Counted from the stretch's first letter, positions 34,740-46,925 are shown. The stretch is 64,000 bases of DNA from Cordilura impudica (GCA_963682025.1 OY821518.1:37470559-37534558); one strand, 5' to 3'. Program-made: numbers and translations. The notes: generated by a model not told the origin, from the sequence alone.

Positions 34740-34919
34740 TAGCACCCGATATGAACTTTTTCATATTTGCAGCCAAAACAATTTATAACAATGCCACTCA
34801 AATTTGGTTTATGCTTATTTGCTCTATCCAATTAGTTGGACCGAAGAGATAGGGTTTCTAATCCATGGTATAAGGTATCGTATAGTCGGTCTAGACCGAC
34901 TATAAGTTTCTTACTTGTT

Positions 34920-35332
34920 ATATATACATATGTATATAAAGCAAAGATGTAACTGTACATTAACGGGGGGTAAGGTTTTAAAAGTAAAAACAAAGTCGCA
35001 TTTTCATAATTAATTTTGGAAGATACGAATAATGTTGGATTATTGATTTCATATACCTGTTATAGCATAACATTTGAAGAATCTTTTAAAAAAATTCAAT
35101 TAAAAATTTTCATAAATAAGTCCGTGACAGCGAATCTCCGGAGGCGTTGTTGTTTTTCGGTGAACATCATAACTCGTTACTACCGGTTCATGTGAAATAA
35201 AAAAACCAAAATGCGTTTAAAAGGTGACATGTTTCCTGAGTTACTGACGAAGAGTTTTTTCAATTTGAAGTGAAAAACACGATTTTTGCTATAAAATTTC
35301 TGGAATTTGTTGTTAAAAAAATCATGTGAGTC
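34920..35332. other. unassigned stretch next to family H
   Basis: Includes GTCCGATCACAGGG at its right end, which also flanks the family H copy at 50284-50590. This suggests the true element extends into this stretch. Confidence 0.4.
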
Positions 35333-35706
35333 CGATCACAGGGTAAATGTGTAAACATCTAGTATTTAAAGATTTTTTTATGTCACTTTTTTTAAATCAA
35401 ACAGAAAGCGTCATCTATGTATCACTTATAGCAAACAACTGCAGGGACTCCGCTTATACTTGCGGGGTTGCTGAATTATGTATATGTTCTACGTTTATAT
35501 TGTGAATTTTTTGTCGTTTTACAGCAAAGGGTTATTGAATTAGCTGAATCAATTTTATATCATAATTTTTTCACCAATACAATCATAAGTCACACCGATT
35601 TTTCCTACGGCTCACAGATTGAGCTCAAATGTTACGCTGTTTTTGTGATTGCATTGTGAAACAGAAATTTACCCCCCTGCGCGTATAGATGTTTACACAT
35701 CAAAAA
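35333..35706 (-). mobile_element. family H element, copy 1
   Basis: Ends carry TGTGTAAACATCTA-like inverted repeats (35346 and about 35688-35700). Internal blocks ACAATCACAAAAACAGCGTA, ATTGGTGAAAAAATTATGAT and AGAAAGCG(T/C)CAT are shared with 50284-50590 and 60886-61003. No coding capacity was found. The class is unknown. Confidence 0.65.
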
Positions 35707-36739
35707 TGGAGAAGGGAATGGAAAATAAAAAAAAAACTCTTCGTGGTTACCTGATGATTTATAAGTAGATATAGTGTGTAAAATTTCAAAAGAATCGGTC
35801 GAGTAGATTTTGCCTTATGATGTTCACGGACTTCGAACATTTATTTGCGAGAAAATCGATTTCAAGTTTAAAAAAACTGATTTATATACGATATACAGTA
35901 TGAGGCCGGTCACTGGGAACGCTGTATCTTCGTAAGTTTTGCTCCCATTTACTTGAAATTTTGACACAACACTCTTGACATATTGTACATTCAGAAGGAG
36001 AACTACAATAAGAAGGTTTTAAAATTTTACCCCCCCCCCCCCCCATCCCTTAAGGATATCCACCTAGGCAAAAACAGCATTGTCTATAAATAAAATTTTA
36101 AAGGATTAAACATTTTTATCATAAAACGAACATATATTTTCGTGGTCATGGCTTGTAATAATTTTTAATAATAAGAACACTGTGAAGAATATAAATATCG
36201 ATTTTCTACCCCCATATTTTCAAACTAAAGTAACACACGTTAATTTTATCACTTCTAGCACAAAAAGGAGACCTTAATTGTTAGTAATAATATGCAGATA
36301 TTGAATTTTAAGTACTTACCAATTTCAACTTACTGCAGGAAACTAAATAAACATACATTTTCGATAATAAATAATTTATTTGTTTAATAAATAAAATATG
36401 GCTTAAAAATAAATATCATTACAGTCCAGTAATAACCTATATATTTATAGAATTATTAATAGTAATAAACCCAAAAAAAAAGATTTAAATATACATATGA
36501 AATAATAAATAAAATGAGTATTATACTGAAAGGGGTAATCAAAAAAATTAAATATTTAAATAAAATGATTTATATATACAAAAGCTTGTGATATTTAATT
36601 TGGCAAATAGAACATTGAAATTAAAAAATGTTAATGCAAGAATAGACATGATAATTGTGTAAAAGGGTAATTTTTATAGTGGGCAGTTAAATTTGATTAT
36701 ACATATAGTCTAAAAAATAAAACAATAACTAGCATCGAA
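35707..36739. other. unassigned stretch with a poly(C) run
   Basis: A run of about 14 C residues lies near 36032-36045 in otherwise AT-rich DNA. It may be a repeat-length artefact of assembly. No genes were recognised. Confidence 0.4.
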
Positions 36740-39205
36740 TAAATTTTTCATAAAAAAAGTGAAAAAGAAGTGCCTTGTCTTATAAAAATACCGTTATTTA
36801 TCAAATTAGCTTTAAAAAAATTAACTTCTTACTTTTATTAAAGAAAGTAGCTTTTCTTAAAAAAACACTTATTCCTGAAAGACTAGCATATCTTAAAAAA
36901 GCAGCCTTTCTTAAAAAATTAACTTCACAGAAATAAGCATAATGACTCAAAAAGGTACCTTTTCATAAAAAGTACCTTTTCTAAAAAAAGTACCTTTTCT
37001 TAAAAAACTATCTACCTTTTCTCAAAAAGTGTCTTTTTTAAAAAAAACAGCCTTTATTAAAAAATTAACTTCACATAAAAATGCATAATTTCTCAAAAAA
37101 AGTACCTTTTCCTAAAAAGTACCTTTTCTTAAAAAAGTACCTTTTCTTAAAAAACTATCTACCTTTTCTCAAAAAGTGGCTTTTTTAAAAAAACAGCCTG
37201 TCTTAAAAAATTAACTTCACATAAATATGCATAATTTCTCAAAAAAAGTACCTTTTCTTAAAAAGTACCTTTTCTTAAAAAAGTACCTTTTCTTAAAAAG
37301 TACCCTTTCTTAAAAAAGTAAATTTTCTGAAAAAAGTACCTTTTCTTAAAAAGTATCATTTCTTAAAAAGTACCGTTTCTTAAAAAGTACCTTTTCTTAA
37401 AAAGCATCTTTTCTTAAAAAGTATATTTTCTTAAAAAAAGCCACATTCCTTAAAAAGTACATTTTCTTAAAAAACTACCCTTTCTTAATAAGTATATATT
37501 TTTTTTAAAGCAGCCTTTCTTAAAAAATTAACTTCACCTAAAAATTCATAATTTCTCAAAAAAGGACATTTTCTTAAAAAATAAAAAAGTACCTTTTCTT
37601 AAAATGGTACCTTTTCTGAAAAAAGTACCTTTTCTTAAAAGTACATTTTCTTAAAAAGCATATTTTCTTAAAAATTATCTTTTCTTAAAAAAGCCACCTT
37701 CCTTAAAAAATTTACTTCACCTTTTCTTAAAAGGTACCTTTTCTAAAAAAAGTACATTTTCTTAAAAAAGTACATTTTCTTAAAAAAGTATTTCTTCTCA
37801 AAAAAGTACCTTTTCTCAAAGAAGTACCTTTTCTTAGAAAAGTACCTCTTCTTAAAATAGTACATTTTCATTAAAATGCACGCTTTCATGAAAAACTGCA
37901 TTTATTTAAAAAGCACACTTTCTTGAAGATGTATATTTTCTTAAATTACCTTTTCATAAAATTACCTTTTCTTAAAATAGTACCATTTATTAAAAACGTA
38001 GCTTTCTTTAAAAAAAAAAACTTTTTTAAAGAAGTACTTTTCCTTAAAAAAGTACCTTTTCTTAAAAAAGTACATTTTCTTAAAAGATTACATTTTCTTT
38101 AAAAAGCACACCTTCCTGAAAAAGTACATTTTCTTCAAAAAGCACACGTACTTGAAAACGTATATTTTCTTAAAAAACTACCTTTTCATAAAATTACCTT
38201 TTCTTAAAATAGTACCATTTTCCTTAAAAAAGTACCTTTTCTTAAAAAAGTACCTTTTCTTAACAGATTACATTTTCTTTAAAAAGCACACCTTCCTGAA
38301 AAAGCACATTTTCTTCAAAAAGCACACGTACTTGAAAACGTATATTTTCTTAAAAAACTACCTTTTCATAAAATTACCTTTTCTTAAAATAGTACCATTT
38401 ATTAAAAAAGAAGCTTTCTTTAAAAAAAAACTTTTTTAAAGAAGTAATTTTTCTTAAAAAAGTACCTTTTCTTAAAAAAGTGTCTTTTCTTAAAAAACTA
38501 CTTTTCTTAAAAGATTACATTTTCTTTAAAAAGCACACTTTCCTGAAAAAGTAAATTTTCTTTAAAAAGCGCACGTACTTGAACACGTATATTTTCTTAA
38601 AAAACTACCTTTTCATAAAATTACCTTTTTCTTAAAACAGTACCATTTATTAAAAAAGTAGCTTTCTATAAAAAAGTACATTTCCTTTAAAAAGTACACT
38701 TTCTTCAAAAAGTACATTTTCTTTAAAAAGTCAGCTTGAAAAAGTATGTTTTCTTTTAAACAATTTTTCAGAAAATTATTTTTTCTTAAAAAAGTATTCT
38801 TCATTAAAAAAGTACCTTTCTTTAAAAAAAATCCTTTTTAGAAAAGTACTTTTTCTTAAAAAATTACACTTTCCTAAAAAGTAAATTTTTAAAATTTTGA
38901 AAAAATTATTTTTTCTTAAATAAATTTTTTTTTTTTAAAGTTCGTTCCATAGAAAAGTACTTTTTCTTAAAATAGTACATTTTCTTTAAAAAGTGATTTT
39001 CTTAAAAATAAACTTTTTAAAGTACTTTTCTCAAAAAGTAACTTTCCTTAAAAAGTACCTTTTCTTAAAAAAGTACCTTTCCTTAAAAATTTACATTTTC
39101 TAAAAAAGTACCTTTTCTAAAAATAATACTTTTTCTTAAAAAAGTAAATTTTCTTTAAAAAAAAAAGTAAATTTTCTAAAAAAAAAAAGTACTTTTTTCA
39201 ATAGA
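36740..39205. repeat. 2.4-kb satellite, 18-bp core unit with higher-order repeats
   Basis: The core unit AAAAAAGTACCTTTTCTT repeats in one orientation, with units mostly of 17-20 bp. Longer periods are visible. A block with TTAACTTCACATAAAAATGC recurs at about 36920, 37068, 37212 and 37531. A block of about 180 bp with AAGCACACCTTCCTG and AAAACGTATATTTTC recurs at about 38041, 38222 and 38440. Since 18 is a multiple of three, long frames with a 6-residue period (KKYLFL) arise. I do not regard them as genes. Confidence 0.92.
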
Positions 39206-39777
39206 TGTTTTCGATGTCAAGGTATTTCTACCTTAATTCTACTCTTATTAAAAATCTTTATAATCAATTGGTAAATGAATCTTTTTATTTGGAGAACCTT
39301 TAAAAAAAAATGGAGTTAATTGCGATATGAAAATGGCTTTAACATATATAATCATTTTTCATAAATCTCGCTAAAATAGAGTATTATAAATTATTTCTTG
39401 GCACTAAATTTGCATAAAAATCGTACGAACATCTCAAACTTCTAGTTTAACGAAACTAAACCGAACACTACGAAATCGACCCTTAAAATACTAATTTTTT
39501 TTATGTTAAATTTTTAATTTCCAAAAACTTGAAATTTCAGACTTTAACAATTGAACCTATATCTATAAAAAAAAATGTTATCGTTTAAATATAGCATGAC
39601 TATTAAACACTTAAAATACTAAATGACTCATGGTTAATAAATTTCAATCTCATATATCTCAATGACGAAATAAATAACTGACACACTACAAGCACAATAA
39701 TACAAAAGAAACTTACAGAAGAAGAAAAAAAACTGATTTCTTATATAAAACTTAATCTTAATAATGATTGTGATATT
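39206..39777. other. possible 3' untranslated/flanking DNA of the minus-strand exon
   Basis: AT-rich, between the satellite and the stop codon of the exon at 39778-40659. A TTTATT (AATAAA on the minus strand) lies near 39280. Confidence 0.35.
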
Positions 39778-40659
39778 CTATTTGGTGGCTGAATGACTCC
39801 AGTCATGTTCTTCCGTAGATGCTGGTTGGGCGGGAGGATAGTTCAGAGATAACTTTTCAAATTTTTGCATTGTATTAGGTTGATGTTGCACGCCATAGAT
39901 GTCAATGAATTCAGCATCGGGATTAATTGGCAAATCGGCTGCATCATTTACAGCAATGTCGTTGGATAAATCAATTGGTTCAACATCATAGACATCAATA
40001 TCATTGCTCAAATCATTATTTTCATTATTTAGCTCATTATTTAAGCTGCCCCACTCATCATTGAATGTGGGATGCATTTCAACGGCAGCCGTGTCAGCGT
40101 CTTCATCATCTGAGGAAAACTCATCTTCGCGTGGCTTGTTGTGCATGTTGGAGTATTTTACATTTGAATTGACATTATCCACATCCACATCAACATCAGC
40201 AGCATCTTCATTCTCGTTGTCATCATTTTCGCCCTCAGATTCCCTATTATCTTCATTTTCTGTAGCGTTGGTAGTTGATGATTCATTTAAATTGTCATTT
40301 ACTTCCTCTTCGGTATCCTCATTATTTTCAATTGTATGTTCAACTTTGGAATTTTCCACATTGTCAACATTGTCGTTGTTGTTATTGTTGCTGTTGTCGT
40401 CTTCAGACATATTGGTTTCAAATTCGTTATTTCCGTTTCCGTTGTTGTTATTTTCGTTGGCATTCAACTCTTCTGCTGCTGCTGCTGCTGCTTGTTTTTC
40501 TTCTTCTTCTTCTCGTTCAAGACTATTGTCTGTAACAAATGCACCATTCATATCTTCATTTGTTGGCAACATTGTACTGTCAATTGCTGCTGTTTCTGTT
40601 GTTTCTATAGTAAAAGCAGTTGTAGCTTCAACAATGTTTTCGTTTTTAGCAATAGAGTG
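39778..40659 (-). CDS. host-gene terminal exon: acidic, Asn/Glu-rich, disordered protein of unknown function
   Basis: The minus-strand frame runs from a possible acceptor (CATATAACAG, ending at 40660) to TAG 39778. It gives 293 residues, or 264 if ATG 40572 is a true start. It opens with a Thr/Ala-rich piece (EATTAFTIETTETAA), then EREEEEEKQAAAAAAEE with a GCA repeat, Asn and Asp/Glu tracts (NNNNGNGNN, SNNNNNDN, DVDVDVDN) and a more complex C-terminal part (PINPDAEFIDIYGVQH, KLSLNYPPAQPASTEEHDW). The upstream side of the acceptor is A-rich rather than pyrimidine-rich, so splicing there is uncertain. Low-complexity Asn/Gln-type tracts are common in fly regulatory proteins. I do not recognise the protein, and I see no membrane segment or catalytic motif. 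Upstream exons, if any, lie to the right and were not found. Confidence 0.6.
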   Translation of the reverse strand, partial: HSIAKNENIVEATTAFTIETTETAAIDSTMLPTNEDMNGAFVTDNSLEREEEEEKQAAAAAAEELNANENNNNGNGNNEFETNMSEDDNSNNNNNDNVDNVENSKVEHTIENNEDTEEEVNDNLNESSTTNATENEDNRESEGENDDNENEDAADVDVDVDNVNSNVKYSNMHNKPREDEFSSDDEDADTAAVEMHPTFNDEWGSLNNELNNENNDLSNDIDVYDVEPIDLSNDIAVNDAADLPINPDAEFIDIYGVQHQPNTMQKFEKLSLNYPPAQPASTEEHDWSHSATK

Positions 40660-41035
40660 CTGTTATATGTATGATTTTATTTTTTTGTTTATTTTTTGTA
40701 ATTTTTTTTTTTAGTTGTTGTATTTAATGATAATGTTGTGCCCAAGTTGAAAAGTGCAGATGAAAAATGGAGAGAGAGAAAAATAAATAAAAATTAACAA
40801 AATGTATTATATTAAATTCACTGGGTATTTGTTTTATTTAAAACAACACTTACATTAATGTTTTGTTTTATGTTTAATAGTGTTTTTTTTTTTTTCAGCT
40901 ACGACGTGCGTTAATTTTTTGTTTTTTTTTTCAGAAATCTAACCGGCTTAAGTTATGTTAAGTTAATGTTATTTTAAAACTAGTTTCAATGGTTATTTAT
41001 ATTATTGAAGATTAGTGGCAGAAAGCTGCTGAGAG
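40660..41035. other. AT-rich flank of the exon, possible intron
   Basis: Long T runs near 40690-40715 and 40880-40930. No exon recognised. Confidence 0.35.
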
Positions 41036-41370
41036 AGTAATGTCAAAGTAAAGAGAAAAAAGTTAAATATTTTACAAAGCTGAGACTAAAGCTCTATTAT
41101 TTAGGTTCTATTAAGAATAATAAGTTTTTATTTTAAATAAAAGCTTTTAATAAAGAATTTTCAAGTTAATGTACCGTTTAGTTGCTGCCGATATAGCAGT
41201 ATCAAAGTAAAGAGAAAAAGTTAAATATTTTACAAAGCTGAGATTAAAGCTCTATTTTGTAGATTTTATTAAGAATAAATAAGAATACATATAATTATTA
41301 AGAATAAAAATAATAATAGAAATAAATAATGTTCCAGTTAATGTACCGTTTAGTTGCAAAATTATATCCA
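41036..41370. repeat. two-copy tandem duplication of ~165 bp
   Basis: The blocks TCAAAGTAAAGAGAAAAA, AAATATTTTACAAAGCTGAG and TTAATGTACCGTTTAGTTG occur twice, starting near 41043 and 41208, with small indels. Confidence 0.8.
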
Positions 41371-41479
41371 GATATAATAAATTTAATTAGGTTTTCATCT
41401 ACATATATACATATATAAAAGAGTTGCGAGGATGATCATCATCACCCAGCCCAAGCCATTCGACCCAGAAGCTTAAAGA

Positions 41480-41715
41480 ACGGATTTATAAAAAATCATA
41501 CATTAACGGGGTAAACGCGGACAAAAGGGGGAAAAATGGTAACAACTTTATCTAGTAATTTGAAATTTGGTGTGTAGACTCCATCCGAGAAACAAATGTG
41601 GGCTCAGAAATAATTTTTTTGAAATTCGGCCATTTAAGGGCAAAAACGGCCAAAAAGGGTAGAAATTGTACCATTCTACATCTTCTTAACACATTAATAT
41701 ACATACATATACATA

Positions 41716-41746
<31 letters not shown>

Positions 41747-43245
41747 GAATTCTGGTATACAAACTCCACCGAATATGTAGACATCAGTCCAGAATAAAGT
41801 TATTGCTAATTCTAACGTCTAGGGAAGGAAAAACTGCCAAAAGGGCAAAAAAGGTATATATGGTATCTTCTAAAAAACGAATCTAGGAATATCAAATATA
41901 GTATGCGATTTCCATTAGGGATAAAAACATCAGATGAGAGGAAAACTTTAGGAAATTCGGGTGCTAAGGGGAGTAAAAACGTCCAAAAAGGGTAATAATG
42001 GTACCTTTTTGCATTTTTTTTACAAAGTAATTTAGGAATATGAAATTTGATACGTACGTTCCACCAGAGACACAAACATCGGCCAAGAATGCAAGTTTTT
42101 AAAATTCGAGCCTTCAGGGGGTAAAAGCGGACAAAAAAAGAGAAAATTATAAGATATGAATCAAGGAATATAAAATTTGGTGTGCCGACACCATCCTGGA
42201 AACAAATATTGGCTCAGTATTAGTTTTTTCGAATTCGGCCATTTAAGGGGGAAAAACGGCAAAAAAAAGGGTAAAAATTGTACCTATATATATGAATTTT
42301 GTAATCTATATATATGAATTTTGATACACAGACTCCACCGAATACGTGGGTCACAGTGCAGAATGGATTTATTGGTAATTCTAACGTCTAGGGGAGGAAA
42401 AGCGGCCAAAACCTGTACATTTGGTATCGGGCAAAAAGTGTACATTTGGTATCTTCTAAACAAACGAATCTGTGAATATTTAATATAGTATGTGGATTCC
42501 ACTAAAGATAGAAACATCAGATGAGAGGCAAACTTTAGGAAATTCCGGTTTTATGGGGGGTAAAAACGGCCAAAAAAAATTAAAAATGGTACCTTTTTGC
42601 ATCTTCTTTACAAAGTAATTTAGGAATATGAAATTTGATATGTACGTTGCACCAGAGACACAAACATCGGCCAAGAATGCAAATTTTTAAAATTCAAGCC
42701 TTCAGGGGGTAAAAGCAGACAAAAAGGGGAAAATGATAAGAAACGAAGCTAGGAATATGAAATTTGAAGTGTTGACTCCATCTGGGAAGCAAATATCGGC
42801 CCAGAATAAATATTTTCGAAATTCGGCCATTTAAGGGGAAAAATCGGATAAAAAGGGCACAATTTGTACCTTTTTGCATCCTTTTAACATATTAATCTAT
42901 ACATATAAATTTTTGTAAACAGACCCCACCGGATACGTAGGCATCAGTCAAGAGTGAAGTTATTGCTAATTCTAATATTTAGGGGATGAGAAACGGCCGA
43001 AAAGGGGAAAAACTGTACATTTGGTATCTTCTAAAGAAGCGAATATAAAATATAGTTTGTGGATAGACACATCAAATGAGGCGAAATCTTTTGAAAATTC
43101 GGATGTTTAAATGGGGCAAAAACGGCTGGTAAATATAAGAGTGTACCTATTTGTATCTTCTTTACAAATAATTTAGGAATATGAAATTTGATATGTACAT
43201 TCCACCAGAAACACAAACAGCGGAGAAGAATAAATTATGTTTTAT
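41480..43245. repeat. satellite with higher-order structure: three copies of a four-monomer unit
   Basis: Monomers of about 130-165 bp each carry a GGGGTAAAAACGGCCAAAAA-like block followed by GGTACC/GTACATTTGG, ATCTTCT, GGAATATGAAATTTG and a CCACCAGAGACACAAACATC-like block. The GG(N)AAAACGG block lies near 41512, 41640, 41820, 41965, 42115, 42245, 42390, 42555, 42705, 42835, 42982 and 43115. Every fourth monomer is most alike, so the higher-order period is about 590 bp and there are three turns. A TA microsatellite near 41705-41745 has expanded inside one monomer. Confidence 0.88.
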
Positions 43246-43331
43246 TTCGAGCCTGATAACTGAAAACTGATATTTTCAACTGATAAATTTTCATTTGAAA
43301 GTACATTTTCTTAAGAAAACAAATAAGAAAT

Positions 43332-43724
43332 TTACAGTCGGTATAGACCGATACCCTATACCATGCATTAAGAGAATTGTTCTTAGGTAGAACTAATTGA
43401 GTTTAGAAAAAAACCATAAACCAAATCTACTTCGAAAATTGGACCGTTTCTGACCATATTTGGTAAAGTCACTTAGTTTTTGCAACAACATATACAAACC
43501 GATTTTGATAGGTTTAAGTGAAATATCCTATATGGCTTATTTTTGGTCTACGGATTAATGGATGTAATAAACTCACAAAACCCAAATAGACTGAGATCTA
43601 TTTGATAATTTGAATCTTATGGCAAGTTAAGTCGATATCATAGGGGTCATTTGAATGGAGAGTAGGTCTGAACATGCGCCCATTTTTACCAATTTCAATG
43701 GCCGTTGTCCTATATCTTGATAAA
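43332..43724 (-). mobile_element. GTCY repeat, 3' part only
   Basis: It begins with the decayed palindrome AGTCGGTATAGACCGA and ATACCCTATACCATGC and continues through family blocks. It stops before the GTCY core. Confidence 0.8.
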
Positions 43725-44971
43725 TAAAATAATATTATTGTTGATCTTTATATTTTTAATAATTTTTTGAACCTATTATGAAAAAAAGTGGTACTGAAAT
43801 GGAGTAGGTGGCAATACATTTTAAACCTTTATAAAATTCTAAATTTGCCAATTTTGTTTTTTAATAATTTCGCGCTTATTAATAAAATTCTGTATTTTTT
43901 TTTGCAAAATCACTATTTGGTGTGTTCTGTATTGGAAGATAACACATTTGTTACAAAAAATACAATTAAAAAAAAAATAGATAAACGAAAAAGAAATATT
44001 GAGGAGAAGTACAAAATGGTAAAATTTATGTATAATATATGTATATGCTAAAAATATATTATTAAGTTAAAATTAAAGTTAAAATTAAATAAAATAATAT
44101 ATTTACAATAATTCATTACACTCTGTTCATTTAAAGCTGTTTGTAATAATTTTTATCAATTTTAGCCATTTCTCAATTCATTGAATTTCATTATAATCGT
44201 ATATCACAAGCCCTGTGTTGAATTGTGAATTGTTAAAATTGATTAGCATACTTTAAGGATGAATTTTGTTTAAATTTTTTATATATGTACATATATAAAA
44301 GTGACAGCCATTTTTCAAATTTCAAGATTGTTTTGACTCTGGATCTAAAACTTTAGTGCGCAAAATTTTAGCAAAATCGGACAATGCTCTCTGGACGCGC
44401 ATTGACTTCAAAGTTCAAATATGCACTTACATATATATAAAAATTATCAAAAAAAAAAAAAAAAATCATTTTTCACAAAAATTTTTATATTAATAATTGG
44501 GATTCAGTAAACTAATTAATTAAAAAATAAATAATCTTATAAATCGTAAACTTTTTATAGAGATTGTAAATTTGCATTTTTGGAATACTGTTGCCTATAG
44601 TTTAAAAAAAATTTATAAAACGAGAACAAGTTTTGTCACAATCCCTGAACAAACATATATTTTATATATTAATTATCGCATCAAGAGTACCCCACCGGTT
44701 AATTTCAGAAAATAGGTCCAGAATATTATTTTCTAGAATTGGTAAAATATTATCCACAAGTTATATCGAAATCCTTCCACAATATATATTACTTCGATAC
44801 TTTGTTTTAAAAAAATATAAATCTCCTTAAATTTGACTTTTGATCTTAAAGAAGGACAGTTTATAGTGTTTCAATTTAATCTTAGTTTACAAGATTGCGA
44901 ACTTATATCAAGTAGTATAATATTTTGACAAAAGATGTAAAATTTAAAAAATATGAATAATCACATATCTA
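43725..44971. other. unassigned stretch with a Helitron-type internal fragment
   Basis: Near 44215-44260, AATTGTGAATTGTTAAAATTGATTAGCATAC matches an internal block of the Helitron family. Near 44340-44425 a block (CTGGACGCGCATTGACTTC) is repeated inverted at about 46670-46735. No gene recognised. Confidence 0.4.
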
Positions 44972-46152
44972 TCTATAATATTAATAGGCTAGGCGATTTC
45001 TTGTGACCGATGTTTTGTTCTACTATTTTATCCCGATTTTGACAAAACGTATATTATTTGAAAGGTATTTCTTTTGAGCCATTTTGCAGATTTACTGATT
45101 TTAATTTTTTTTTTCTTTATTGTGAGTAAATTGCATTTAAAGTTGCTACTAACACATACATAAAATTAGACAATGCTATGTATGTGTTTATTAAATTTGT
45201 TAATGTGTTTATATAAAAACAAGAGTGTTTATACCCTATACCACTATGTGGTTTGGGTATAATGACTTTGTGCTGCTGTTTGTAACAACCAAAAATATTT
45301 GACCTAGACCCATCTTTAATTATACCGATCGAATCAGAATCACTTTCTGAGTTGATTTAACAATGTCCGTCCGTCCGTCCGTCCGTCCGTCCGTCCGTCC
45401 GTCCGTCCGTCTGTGTGTCCATGTAAAGCTTGTAATCAAACTGCAGGTCGCAAATATGAATGTATTTTGATGAAATTTGGTACATAAGCTTTTATCGGCC
45501 ATGGGATGAACGCTATTGAAATTGGTGAGAATCGGTCCATGTTCAGACCTAGCCCCCATACAAATTACCCATATGAAATCGACATAAATTGCCATAAGAT
45601 CCAAATTGTCATATAGATCTTACTCAAATTGGGTTTGTATGCATTCATTACATCCACTAATGAGTAGTCCAAAAATGATCCCTTTGACCCCATATAGAGC
45701 TGCTTCCCGATCTTCAGTTAAATCTATTAAAAAACAAAAATATTGCACTGATTCTCCTCAAATTTTGTTTGTACATATTTTTGCAAAATACAAGAGACTT
45801 TACCAAACATGATCAGGATCGGTCCATTTTTGGACCTAGTCCCTTTACAGATATAGCATCCGATATGAACTTTTTCATATCTGCAGCCAAAAAAATTAAT
45901 AAAAATCGCACTCAAATTTGGTTTATGCTTATTTTCTATATCGAAGTAGTTGGACCGAAAGATAGGGTCTCTAAACCATGGTATAGGGTATCATATAGTC
46001 GGTCTAGACCGACTATAATTTTCTTACTTGTTTTTTTTTGTGTTGATTTGAATTGGCTATAATTGATTAGCATACCTTCAGGGTCTTTATTTAATGAAAA
46101 AATGAAAATTCCTAGAATTTGCACTCGAATTTCGAGGGCTGGAATCTGCTAG
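44972..46152 (+). mobile_element. non-autonomous Helitron, copy 3, containing a GTCY repeat
   Basis: Start A|TCTATAATATTAATAGGCTA and end GGAATCTGCTAG|T after the CACTCGAATTTCGAG hairpin are intact. The GTCY repeat 45230-46031 interrupts it. Without the insert the element would be close to 380 bp. Confidence 0.9.
45230..46031 (+). mobile_element. GTCY repeat, main family, intact, long microsatellite
   Basis: All landmarks are intact, including the perfect palindrome. The core tract is the longest in the window, (GTCC)11 then GTCT at 45365-45412, against four or five units in sister copies. Confidence 0.92.
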
Positions 46153-46925
46153 TTTACTGAAATCCGCTGCAGTAAAAACGTTGCTCTCGCCAAATTAATA
46201 ACAGAATATCTACAATATTTGGCATTTTTAATCGCATCTATTTTGTAAATAAGACCTTAAAGTCCAATCGTTGATTTCAGTAAATTTCTAGAAAAAAATT
46301 GTTGAAAAAGTAAAATTGGAGATTTTGAAATAGTGCTAAAAAACACGTACCAATTTGACATTAATTTAGAACGGCATATCAATAGACAAGATGCAAAGTA
46401 CCTTATATGAAATATTGTTGTTGTAAATTATTTCAATGCCTTTAAAAATGTGAGCTCGATTTTCTTAATCAAGTGGTCTGCGGCGCATTTATTGCATGGG
46501 GAACTTGATATAACTTGGCTGTTTTTCAACCGATAATAGATTTTATCATTTCATTACAAAGATAATTTACTCTAGGTTATGGTTTATCAATAAATTTAAT
46601 TGAAACGCAATTTTTAATATCAAAATTTTTGCGAAGAATGTGTTTTTGGATAATTGTTACATATAAATGCATATTTGAACTTTGAACTCAATGGGCGTCC
46701 AGAAAGCATTAGATCCAGTGATACAATAGTCCGGCCCGCACACCTCAAAATTCGACCAACAATTTTTTTTCATACAAACCGCTGTCACCGTAATGTATAA
46801 AGATTAAAAAATCATTAAAAGAAAAAAATTGAATGGAGAAATTAAATTTTCTATAATTTGCACTCGAAGTTCTAGTGCTGGGCTATAATAAAATTAAGAA
46901 ATTTATAGTATAATTTATAATAAAA
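46153..46925. other. unassigned stretch with a degenerate Helitron end
   Basis: Near 46855-46885, TTTGCACTCGAAGTTCTAGTGC resembles the Helitron terminal hairpin without a CTAG end. The rest is unassigned. Confidence 0.35.

Larger units (their letters stand above)
32924..34919 (+). mobile_element. GTCY repeat, main family, split by a mariner
   Basis: The first part (32924-33541) has the 5' hairpin and (GTCC)n core near 33060-33085. The second part (34740-34919) resumes with GCACCCGATATGAACTTTT and ends in the perfect palindrome. The junctions are exactly the TA target of the mariner. Confidence 0.9.

Noticed and set aside
36032..36045. Poly(C) run as a functional element
   Set aside because: A homopolymer of this kind in AT-rich DNA is more likely slippage or assembly noise. 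Nothing around it supports a role.
38152..38439. Frame with KKYLFL-type repeats
   Set aside because: A by-product of the 18-bp satellite period.
40004..40714. Plus-strand 236-residue Ser/Leu-rich frame
   Set aside because: It lies antisense to the acidic exon at 39778-40659. The Ser/Leu composition is what the complement of Asp/Glu/Asn codons gives.
45365..45412. CRISPR-like array
   Set aside because: It is a simple (GTCC)n microsatellite. No repeat-spacer structure occurs anywhere in the window.
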